DNA from: JBAWVR01 sp964583845
GTDB taxonomy: Bacteria; Patescibacteriota; Minisyncoccia; Phycocordibacterales; GWA1-40-21
DNA: 29,932 nucleotides
NCBI GenBank assembly: GCA_964583845.1
Contig: CAZOXG010000009.1
Coordinates: 1-29,932 of the forward strand
Reading direction: 5' to 3'
Shown here: positions 14,605 through 21,348 of the stretch, in pieces
Numbering within the stretch: position 1 is the first letter of the stretch
How the letters are laid out: each line of letters begins with the position of its first letter
Notes under the pieces: generated by a model
Told to the model about the DNA's origin: nothing
Seen by the model: only the letters and a program-made list of their open reading frames with translations
Databases searched by the model: none
Made by a program: the position numbers and the translations under genes

Positions 14605-16125
14605 TTATTTATTAAAGACGGCAACTTTTTGCCCATCATTTAAACCTGATAATATTTCAACATATCCATCATTGTCGACAATTCCAGTTTCCACTTTTGT
14701 CATTACTGTTTCTTTTCGATTGTCATTTTTTAACATAATAAAATTATCAGAACCATTCTTAATGATAGCCGAGGTCGGAACTGCTAAGACGTTATCTTTT
14801 TTGATGATTGAAATAGAAATATTGGCATTCATACCTGACTTGATACGAATATCACTATCAACAAATTGAACTGAAACCTTATAAGAAGGAACCCCATTTT
14901 GTAAAGTTTCAGCTGGATCAACAGACACAACTTTTGCCAAGAATGGAGAATTGGTTCCAAAGGCGTCCAAAGTAGTAGTCGCCATGTCGCCAGTTTTAAT
15001 TTTTACTACTTGTATTTCAGAAACAAAAAAATCTACTTGAAAATTGTCATTAGAAATCATTGATACTAAAGGTGATGAAATAGCCAAAGGCATGTTAGCG
15101 GCAATAATTTCTCCTTCCTTAACATCTAGTCTGGTTATGACACCAGAAAACGGAGCTGTTAAATAAGCCTTACTTAATTGGGATTCAGCTTTTTCTAGAA
15201 CCGCTTGAGCCTGAGCAATTTGAGCATCAGTGACTGAGGTGTTTGAACCATTAGAAATTATTTGATTGGAGACATTACTAGCAGATTTTGCGTTAGTATA
15301 TTTTTCTTCGGCAGCCGTTAAGTTGGCGACGGCAGTATTAATTGCAGCTCGGTTATTTGCAATCATAGTTTTCCATGTAGCTAATTGTGTGACACTAACT
15401 GACGGACTGGCAGTAGAGTTATTTAAAGCTTCGGCCAAATAAGCTACAAAGTCTTTGATCTCTAACAAAGTACTTCGGGCTAAGATATCAGCAGATATGA
15501 CTTGAGATGAAGTCGAGATATTATTGGCAACGTTATTTAATTTATTTAATACATCATTTAAAACCACTCTCTGATTTTCAATGTTGATTACGAGTTGAGA
15601 ATTACTAACATCAAAATTTAATTTTGGGTTATTTGAGTTCGGATTAACAAATAATTGACCAATTTGGGTTCTAATAATGTCATCGGCAGTAGTATAAGAA
15701 GCCAATATTTTATCCGCCAGATTTTTTTCAGCTTCAGTAGTTGAAAGATTAGAATTTAAGGCTTGAGTCTGTTGAACAGAGGCCTGAGCTCTAACTGCCG
15801 CCAAAGCGGCTTTAGCCTGATCACGATCGGCCGTCAAATCATCAGTGGTAAGCTCCGCGATAACTTGACCACGTTTTACCTTGTCTCCAACAGAAACATA
15901 TACATGGGCCACTTTACCACTTCTTTCGAAACCAAGATCAACACCTTTGACTGGCTTTACTTGGCCGGAGGCAGAAATACCGGATTGAAGATTTCTCTTT
16001 GAAACCACTTCATAGGAATAGTCAGAAGTTTTATACAAACTTAAAAAGGCATATATAGAAAAAGCGACAAAAATACATATAGCCAAGCCTGTGATAAACC
16101 GATGATTTTTAAATAGTTTTAACAT
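14605..16125 (-). CDS. HlyD/MacA-type periplasmic-adaptor-like protein with long coiled coil
   Basis: A 506-residue membrane fusion protein. An N-terminal membrane helix (about 12-31) is followed by lipoyl half 1 ('GFERSGKVAHVYVSVGDKVKRGQVIAEL', about 65-92), a long Ala/Gln/Asn-rich helical region of about 240 residues (95-340), lipoyl half 2 ('YLTAPFSGVITRLDVKEGEIIAANMP'), a beta-barrel and a membrane-proximal domain ending 'SGLNDGQKVAVF'. This is the complete RND/MacA adaptor plan. It is the first structural gene after marR (2-nt gap). No TolC-like outer-membrane partner is seen, and the lineage is not expected to have an outer membrane of the usual kind. Confidence 0.88.
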   Translation of the reverse strand: MLKLFKNHRFITGLAICIFVAFSIYAFLSLYKTSDYSYEVVSKRNLQSGISASGQVKPVKGVDLGFERSGKVAHVYVSVGDKVKRGQVIAELTTDDLTADRDQAKAALAAVRAQASVQQTQALNSNLSTTEAEKNLADKILASYTTADDIIRTQIGQLFVNPNSNNPKLNFDVSNSQLVINIENQRVVLNDVLNKLNNVANNISTSSQVISADILARSTLLEIKDFVAYLAEALNNSTASPSVSVTQLATWKTMIANNRAAINTAVANLTAAEEKYTNAKSASNVSNQIISNGSNTSVTDAQIAQAQAVLEKAESQLSKAYLTAPFSGVITRLDVKEGEIIAANMPLAISSPLVSMISNDNFQVDFFVSEIQVVKIKTGDMATTTLDAFGTNSPFLAKVVSVDPAETLQNGVPSYKVSVQFVDSDIRIKSGMNANISISIIKKDNVLAVPTSAIIKNGSDNFIMLKNDNRKETVMTKVETGIVDNDGYVEILSGLNDGQKVAVFNK

Positions 16126-16127
16126 AA

Positions 16128-16556
16128 TTATTTTTTATCTTTATAAATTTTTTGAATCTTTTCTAAGGTCTTCTCCATATTAGTTAACTCAGCTGACGTT
16201 AATTTGGCTAATACTTCTCTAAAATGTTGTCCGCGGGTATCATATTTTTCTATTAAAACTTTTTGACCCAATGTTGTTAGTGAGAGATTGATACTTCTAC
16301 GGTCTTTTCTATCAGCCTTTCGACTAACAAGTTTACTTTTAACGAGATCATTTACAAAAGAGGTTGTAGTTGGGGCTTTTGTACAGAGATAGGCAGTGAC
16401 ATCTCTCATGTTTAAACCACCTTTCGATATCAACTTCATAATTTCTAGTTTAATGAGCGAAGGATTATACGGTGAGTCTTCGCGTGTTCCATGATCACGA
16501 ATATTTCGTCCGACAGCAAACATCAGAGACACTATTTTTTCATAGTTATTGGACAT
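16128..16556 (-). CDS. MarR family transcriptional regulator
   Basis: A 142-residue winged-helix regulator. The recognition region is 'MRDVTAYLCTKAPTTTSFVNDLVKSKLVSRK' and the wing is 'DRKDRRSINLSLTTLGQKVL', the standard MarR D-x-R-D/S-x-R signature. MarR dimers bind short inverted repeats and are usually released by the drugs they help expel. A 21-bp perfect palindrome 21 bp upstream of its ATG is the obvious operator. The downstream adaptor and EmrB-type genes are co-transcribed, so repression of the whole efflux operon, including autorepression, is inferred. No SD is present. Confidence 0.9.
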   Translation of the reverse strand: MSNNYEKIVSLMFAVGRNIRDHGTREDSPYNPSLIKLEIMKLISKGGLNMRDVTAYLCTKAPTTTSFVNDLVKSKLVSRKADRKDRRSINLSLTTLGQKVLIEKYDTRGQHFREVLAKLTSAELTNMEKTLEKIQKIYKDKK

Positions 16557-16577
16557 GTTTAATACTTATATTAGCTA

Positions 16578-16598
16578 ATAGTTAGGTTACCTAACTAT
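16578..16598. promoter_or_regulatory. 21-bp perfect palindrome, probable MarR operator
   Basis: ATAGTTAGGT (16578-16587), one central base, ACCTAACTAT (16589-16598). A second, shorter palindrome ATTAGCTAAT (16570-16579) abuts it on the marR side and overlaps the most likely -10 (TAATAT/TATAAG). Binding would block RNA polymerase. Confidence 0.8.
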
Positions 16599-16623
16599 AT
16601 CATAAACCAAATCAATAAACAAG

Positions 16624-16645
16624 AACACCGGTTTTAGCCGGTGTT
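16624..16645. terminator. Terminator-like hairpin after superoxide dismutase
   Basis: AACACCGG (16624-16631) pairs with CCGGTGTT (16638-16645). On the minus strand it is followed by CTTGTTTATT, a moderate T tract. Confidence 0.65.
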
Positions 16646-16658
16646 TTGAATACTTATT

Positions 16659-17225
16659 TTATTTATAGCGTTTCTCTAGAACTTCCCAGTCAATCAGTTT
16701 GATAAAAGACTCAATATAATCAGTGCGTTTAAGTCCATAATCAGTAATATAGGCATGTTCCCAAACGTCCATAACTAAGATTGGTGTAGCATCAACTAGA
16801 TGCCCACGGTCATGCTCACCGACCCAAATATTAATCAATTCCCCGTTTTCAGTCTTTATTAATATAACCCAACCAATTCCCCTAATGGTACCAGTTGACT
16901 TAAAGTCGGCTAGCCAATTATCAAAAGAACCAAAATTGACTACTATAGCTTTGAATAAATCACTGTCTTCAGGTAAAAGCTTGGGGTTTTTGGTTAAGTT
17001 TTCAAAATATAATTCGTGCATTTTCATACCATCATATTCCCAACCAAACCGGCGTTTTAATTCATTATATTCTGGGGTGCTTGCTTTAGCCAACTTCAGA
17101 AGGTCTGAAATTTTATTTGTATTAGTAACATAACCAGCATACAGAGTTAGATGATTATTTAACATTACGTCAGTAATCCCACTTAAACCCAATAGATGCT
17201 CGTAATTTTTAGTTTCGTAATTCAT
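16659..17225 (-). CDS. Superoxide dismutase, Fe/Mn family
   Basis: A 188-residue SOD that converts superoxide to H2O2 and O2. Predicted metal ligands are His25 ('NNHLTLYAGYV'), His70 ('MKMHELYFENL'), Asp153 and His157 ('DVWEHAYI'). Two second-shell positions are informative. The site four residues before His70 is Gly66, as in Mn enzymes, whereas Fe enzymes usually have Gln there. The region before the DVWEH motif reads 'EHDRGHLVDATPIL', so the Mn-type Gln appears replaced by His138. Metal choice therefore cannot be settled. No secretion signal is present. It starts 21 bp after the livF stop without its own clear promoter or SD, so it is probably the last gene of the liv transcript. Confidence 0.92.
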   Translation of the reverse strand: MNYETKNYEHLLGLSGITDVMLNNHLTLYAGYVTNTNKISDLLKLAKASTPEYNELKRRFGWEYDGMKMHELYFENLTKNPKLLPEDSDLFKAIVVNFGSFDNWLADFKSTGTIRGIGWVILIKTENGELINIWVGEHDRGHLVDATPILVMDVWEHAYITDYGLKRTDYIESFIKLIDWEVLEKRYK

Positions 17226-17246
17226 ATTAAATTTATTATTACTATT

Positions 17247-17993
17247 TTAAATCTGACAGGCCTTATCCTCACTCATTTTTCCAGTAAAGACTTTTTCAAT
17301 CAAACCACTCTTGATCAATGTTTCGGTTGAACCACAATAAACAACCTTTCCTTTATCTAACAGATAGGCTCTAGTAGCTATCTCAAGCAGAGACTTGATA
17401 TTATGTTCTACCACCATTATAGAGGTTTTATGTCGCTGACTTACCTCTTCAATTTTTGCAAATACTTCTTTAACGTATTTAGGTGATAAACCAAGAGTGG
17501 GTTCGTCCAAGAGTAAAACTTTAGGATCAGTCATTAATCCTCTGGCAATTGCTAGCATTTGTTGTTGTCCACCAGACAAAGAAGATGATTTCTCATTAAG
17601 TTTTAATTTTAAATCAGGGAAAGTTTCCAAAACTTCTTTTATCCTTTCTCTAATAATTTTTTTATCAGATATAATATAGCCACCTATCTCTAAATTTTCT
17701 CTAACAGTTAATTCTTTAAAAACTCGACGGCCTTGAGGAACATAAGAAATTCCGCGCTCAACCATTTCATAAGAGACCGGTTGTACTTTTTTATCATGCC
17801 AAAATACCTGTCCCGACACAATCGGCGCGATACCAAAAATAGCTTTTAAGATAGTGGACTTACCCGCTCCGTTCGGACCCATTAAGGCAACAATTTCACC
17901 TTCAGTTAGCACTATATCAACTCCATCAAGAGCCTTTACACCAGCGTAGTGAACTTTTATATCATTTAATTTTATCAATGTTTCTGGGATCAT
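17247..17993 (-). CDS. livF: Branched-chain amino-acid-type ABC transporter ATPase LivF
   Basis: A 248-residue ABC ATPase. Walker A 'GPNGAGKS' (39-46), signature 'LSGGQQQM' (139-146), Walker B 'VLLLDEP' (159-165) and switch His in 'VVEHN'. 'YVPQGRRVFKELTVRENLEIGGY' is the characteristic Q-loop region of LivF (compare VPEGRRVF). It powers import together with LivG and a LivH/LivM permease pair. It starts 26 bp after livG, and superoxide dismutase follows. The C-terminal 'FTGKMSEDKACQI' is a short lineage-specific tail. Confidence 0.92.
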   Translation of the reverse strand: MIPETLIKLNDIKVHYAGVKALDGVDIVLTEGEIVALMGPNGAGKSTILKAIFGIAPIVSGQVFWHDKKVQPVSYEMVERGISYVPQGRRVFKELTVRENLEIGGYIISDKKIIRERIKEVLETFPDLKLKLNEKSSSLSGGQQQMLAIARGLMTDPKVLLLDEPTLGLSPKYVKEVFAKIEEVSQRHKTSIMVVEHNIKSLLEIATRAYLLDKGKVVYCGSTETLIKSGLIEKVFTGKMSEDKACQI

Positions 17994-18019
17994 GGTTTTA
18001 TACTTTATACTTATACTGC

Positions 18020-18787
18020 TTATTCTCCTAAATAAGCTTCAATAACATCTTTTTGGGCTAAAACTTGGTCAGGAGTTCCCTCGGCCAATAATTTACCACT
18101 ATCTAACACAAATAAATAATCACAAAGGTCGCGGATAATATCCATGCTATGTTCAATTAAAACCACCGTATTACCGGCCGCTCTGGTTTCTCTTAAAATA
18201 TCCGAAACAACTTTACACATCTCAGGAAATAATCCCGCGAATGGTTCGTCAAAAAGATAAATATCAGCGTGTTCATTCGCTCCATTTTTCATCGCCAAAA
18301 CTCGTCCAATTTCCAGAAGTTTTCTTTGACCATAAGACAAACTTTCAGCCATCTCATCTTTCTTTTCAAATAAACCAACTCGTTTAAGAACCTCTAAAGC
18401 TTTAGTTAAATGAAATTTTTTGTGGGTTTCAAACATGGATCCAAAGACACTACGTTTAGTCATAACCACCAAAATATTATCTAGGACGGTTATCTGTTCA
18501 AATAAACGGACATCCTGAAACGTTCTGGTAATACCATAATCCGCAACTTCGTTTGGTTTAATATTTTTAAGTTCATCCGATCCATCTATAGTTAGTGTTC
18601 CGCCATCCATTTTAGTCATACCAGTTAAAACATTTACTAAAGTAGATTTTCCCGAGCCATTTGGACCAACTAGTCCAATTATTTTTCCACGAGGCAAATC
18701 TAAAGTTAAACCGTCTAGAGCGCGAACTCCATAATAGTGTTTAGAAACTTTATATATTCTTAGTGCAAATTCTTCTTTTGTTTTCAT
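18020..18787 (-). CDS. livG: Branched-chain amino-acid-type ABC transporter ATPase LivG
   Basis: A 255-residue ABC ATPase. Walker A 'GPNGSGKS' (41-48), Q-loop region 'GITRTFQDVRLFEQITVLDNI' (85-105), which is the LivG hallmark (ARTFQxxRLF), signature 'LSYGQRKLLEI' (150-160), Walker B 'IYLFDEP' (176-182) and 'LIEHSMD'. It dimerises with LivF to drive uptake. It is separated from livM upstream by 88 bp that hold a 63-bp palindromic repeat, and is followed closely by livF. The start ATG has no SD. Confidence 0.92.
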   Translation of the reverse strand: MKTKEEFALRIYKVSKHYYGVRALDGLTLDLPRGKIIGLVGPNGSGKSTLVNVLTGMTKMDGGTLTIDGSDELKNIKPNEVADYGITRTFQDVRLFEQITVLDNILVVMTKRSVFGSMFETHKKFHLTKALEVLKRVGLFEKKDEMAESLSYGQRKLLEIGRVLAMKNGANEHADIYLFDEPFAGLFPEMCKVVSDILRETRAAGNTVVLIEHSMDIIRDLCDYLFVLDSGKLLAEGTPDQVLAQKDVIEAYLGE

Positions 18788-18797
18788 GTTTTTTGTT

Positions 18798-18860
18798 TGT
18801 CATCCTCGCGAATGCGGGGATCCATCTTAATCCTGGATTCCCGCCTTCGCGGGAATGACA
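18798..18860 (+). repeat. Dispersed 63-bp palindromic repeat, copy C (inside the liv operon)
   Basis: TGTCATCC...GAATGACA with internal hairpins (CGC GAAT GCG, and CCCGC CTTC GCGGG) and a central ATCTTAATCCTGGA. It lies between the livM stop and the livG start. Confidence 0.9.
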
Positions 18861-18875
18861 GAAAATATTAATATC

Positions 18876-19742
18876 TTATATTCTATATTTACCAACCAAG
18901 CCTTGTGGACGATACATCATCAACAATATCAAAATCAAACCGTAAACAGCCTGACGTAACTGTGCCGCTACATCAGTAGGAAAACCAACGAAACGCAAAA
19001 TTTCTGGTAGTAAAATCAAAAAAGCAGCGCCACATATCGCCCCTTTATTGTTAGCTAAACCACCTAGAATAATTATCGAAAGAATGAATACTGATTCGGT
19101 CAAAGTGAAAGAAGATGGGTCAACATAAGTTATATATGACGCATACAATGAACCCGCGACAGAAGCAAAACAGGCACCGATAACAAAAATCACTAATTTA
19201 AATAATAGAGTATTATAACCAAAAACTTTAAGTGCTTTATCATCCTCGCGGATTGCTTGCAAAACACGTCCAAAAGATGACTTGGTTATGTATTGAGATA
19301 GACCATAAATAATTCCAGCAAAAGCCACCACTAGAATCAAATAATATATATTTTCACTAAAAGTAAACCCAAAAGCTGACGGTCTAGTGATTCCAGGAAT
19401 ACCAAGAGGACCACGAGTTAAGTCTTGCCAGTTTAGAAAAATACTAAAGACAATAACGTTAAAACCAAAAGACCCGAGTGCATAATAATCGCCTTTAAAC
19501 TTAGACAAGACAAATCCAACTGACAAACTAACCACAGCAGTGATTAATATACCAATCAGCATTGAGACAAAAAAGTTTAGTCCCGTCGTGGTTAAAATAA
19601 TTGCCGTTGTATACGCACCAAGACCGTAAAAAGCCGCCTGAGTAATAGAAAGTAAACCAGTAAAACCAACTACCAAGTTTAAGGAGATGGCCAGAATTGA
19701 ATATATACCAACTAATATCGCTAGGTGAATTAAATAGTCCAT
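18876..19742 (-). CDS. livM: Branched-chain amino-acid-type ABC transporter permease LivM
   Basis: A 288-residue polytopic permease with about eight to nine helices. The N-terminal 'AISLNLVVGFTGLLSITQAAFYGLGAYTTAI' and the cytoplasmic coupling segment 'GRVLQAIREDDKALKVFGYNTLLFKLVIFVIGACFASVAGSLYA' are LivM signatures, as is the C-terminal 'MMYRPQGLVGK'. In characterised systems LivM pairs with a second permease, LivH. No livH lies next to it; the upstream gene is rsgA. Either livH is elsewhere or this permease works as a homodimer. There is no SD. Confidence 0.93.
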   Translation of the reverse strand: MDYLIHLAILVGIYSILAISLNLVVGFTGLLSITQAAFYGLGAYTTAIILTTTGLNFFVSMLIGILITAVVSLSVGFVLSKFKGDYYALGSFGFNVIVFSIFLNWQDLTRGPLGIPGITRPSAFGFTFSENIYYLILVVAFAGIIYGLSQYITKSSFGRVLQAIREDDKALKVFGYNTLLFKLVIFVIGACFASVAGSLYASYITYVDPSSFTLTESVFILSIIILGGLANNKGAICGAAFLILLPEILRFVGFPTDVAAQLRQAVYGLILILLMMYRPQGLVGKYRI

Positions 19743-19810
19743 CAGTTAAGTTGCAAAATATTTTTACCTTTATATTTTAACATAGATTTTAATTTTTCAA
19801 ACAAAATCTG

Positions 19811-19836
19811 CTCAACGAGGAAGGTCCTCAACAAGA
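19811..19836 (-). repeat. GTTGAGGAC imperfect palindrome, copy 1
   Basis: On the minus strand TTGTTGAGGACCTTCCTCGT plus TGAG forms an imperfect hairpin. A second copy occurs at 23076-23098 on the plus strand. It lies just after the rsgA stop. Confidence 0.55.
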
Positions 19837-19842
19837 ATCATG

Positions 19843-20910
19843 CTAATCCTCCAGCTCGCCTCGCAGAATCTTTAGATAACTATTGTATCTTTGTTGACTA
19901 ATCGATCCGTCTTTAACCGCAACTTTTACACCACAGTCATTTTCAGTATGATGAGCACAATCAGTATATTTGCAGTCGGTAGAATATTTTGCAATTTCAT
20001 TAAAATAATACTTTAAATCACGCTTATCTATTTTAATTATTTCCAATGCCCGAATTCCAGGAGTATCAATAATATAGGAATTTTCAGCCCAAGGAAACAA
20101 ATCAGATGAGGTTGTGGTATGTTTCCCTTTTCCTGTTTTTAGACTCACACTTCCAACCATTGAATTAGATTGAGCTGTAATAGCATTAATTAAAGAAGAC
20201 TTACCAACTCCACTATTACCAACTAATACCGCAGTTTTATTCTTTATAAGTTTTTTTAACTCTTCAATTCCTAAAGCACTTTCAACTGAAGTTTTTACAA
20301 TCTTGATTCCTATTTTTTTATAAATATCTAGTATTTCCTCGTTTTTAATACCTAAATCTGCCTTATTAATGCAAATAATTGGCTCGATATTGTTGTGCTG
20401 CAAAACCACCAAATACCTATCTATAAACCCAGGATGGAGTGGTGGATTTTTAGCCGATGCCACAATTACAGCGGAATCAATATTGGCCGCAATTATTTGT
20501 TCGCTTTTGATATTACCGCCACCAGTTCTAGTTGAATCACTTTTCAATCTAGATAGGACGGATTTTCGTTCGATCAAGTGATCTATAAAATTTTTACCAT
20601 GAATCTCCTTAAGGGTTACTTTATCTCCAACCACCATTCCTTTTCCTACTTCTTTAGGTAACTTATTATCAATAACACAATTATGAAATTTATTTTCAAA
20701 CAAAACTTCAATTTTTCGCATAAACACGTTTGAGACAATCCCAATTCTAGTCACATCAACATCCTTTAGTGAAACCACAAAAGCAGCCTTCAGGTCATTA
20801 AGATGTTTATTTTCATCTCTGGGATTACTATGTTTTCCCTTTTTTAGATGTGATCGAATATCATGATCATCAGCATCACCAGAACCGTTCAATAAATAGT
20901 TTTTACTCAT
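19843..20910 (-). CDS. rsgA: Ribosome small-subunit-dependent GTPase A (RsgA/YjeQ)
   Basis: A 355-residue circularly permuted GTPase that acts late in 30S subunit assembly. Order: basic N-terminal region, OB-fold (about 55-110, 'RIGIVSNVFMRKIEVLF', 'GMVVGDKVTL'), G4 'NKAD' (182-185), G1 'GNSGVGKS' (231-238), G3 'DTPG' (282-285), and a C-terminal zinc finger with Cys313, Cys318, His320 and Cys326. Permutation (G4-G1-G3 order) plus the zinc knuckle is diagnostic. I chose ATG 20910, with A+T-rich TATGAT/TAGTAT -10 candidates just upstream. The frame extends to 20952 but those codons would overlap the promoter. Confidence 0.93.
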   Translation of the reverse strand: MSKNYLLNGSGDADDHDIRSHLKKGKHSNPRDENKHLNDLKAAFVVSLKDVDVTRIGIVSNVFMRKIEVLFENKFHNCVIDNKLPKEVGKGMVVGDKVTLKEIHGKNFIDHLIERKSVLSRLKSDSTRTGGGNIKSEQIIAANIDSAVIVASAKNPPLHPGFIDRYLVVLQHNNIEPIICINKADLGIKNEEILDIYKKIGIKIVKTSVESALGIEELKKLIKNKTAVLVGNSGVGKSSLINAITAQSNSMVGSVSLKTGKGKHTTTSSDLFPWAENSYIIDTPGIRALEIIKIDKRDLKYYFNEIAKYSTDCKYTDCAHHTENDCGVKVAVKDGSISQQRYNSYLKILRGELED

Positions 20911-21011
20911 ACTGTTTTTATATACTATCATAAATATGTAATTAACTCTCATACTTTTTGAGATAACACTTTACTAAGTTTCCACATCTACATAACTTGT
21001 CAGAGTAAATA

Positions 21012-21053
21012 TAAAAAAAGAGCCTGGCGGGGTGTAAAAACCCAGCCAGACTC
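21012..21053 (-). terminator. Strong terminator of the orphan operon
   Basis: A 13-bp stem, including G-U pairs, (GAGTCTGGCTGGG with CCCCGCCAGGCTC), is followed on the minus strand by TTTTTTTAT. It ends the 22944-21070 transcription unit. Confidence 0.92.
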
Positions 21054-21069
21054 GTACCGACATAATGAA

Positions 21070-21348
21070 CTATTTCTCCTTTTTCTTTTTGGAGTTTTTG
21101 GCGAGCTTCGCGAGAAGCTTGCCGACTTCGTGCCCAACCTTGTTGGGTTGAACGGTTTTGGCAACGGCCTTGTTGTAACCGTCTCGCCACTTGAGGTACT
21201 CCTTCATACCAACAGCGAGCTCGGGGTGTGCAACAATCAGTTGGCCAAAGTCGAGTTCTTGATCAAGTCCACCGGACTCGTTTGTGGTGAGTCGCACCAG
21301 TTCGCGCGCCTCAGCCGACATGTCTGTCGGCAAAACTTTTGTCCTCAT
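21070..21348 (-). CDS. Hypothetical protein, 92 aa, orphan class
   Basis: Not recognised. A small, soluble, helical and very charged protein: an acidic N-terminal half ('SAEARELVRLTTNESGGLDQELDFGQLIVAHPEL') and a Lys-rich tail ('GKLLAKLAKNSKKKKEK'). Its ATG immediately follows the TGA of the transglutaminase-like gene and is preceded by SD AAAGGTGG, which lies inside that gene's last codons. The two are therefore translationally coupled and probably functionally linked, for example as partner or substrate. The Lys-rich C-terminus would be a natural target or nucleic-acid/membrane contact, but this is inference only. Confidence 0.75.
   Translation of the reverse strand: MRTKVLPTDMSAEARELVRLTTNESGGLDQELDFGQLIVAHPELAVGMKEYLKWRDGYNKAVAKTVQPNKVGHEVGKLLAKLAKNSKKKKEK

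Noticed and set aside
19743..19842. Remnant of livH between rsgA and livM
   Set aside because: The 100-bp gap is A+T-rich noncoding sequence with a small repeat. No permease-like peptide is encoded in any frame.
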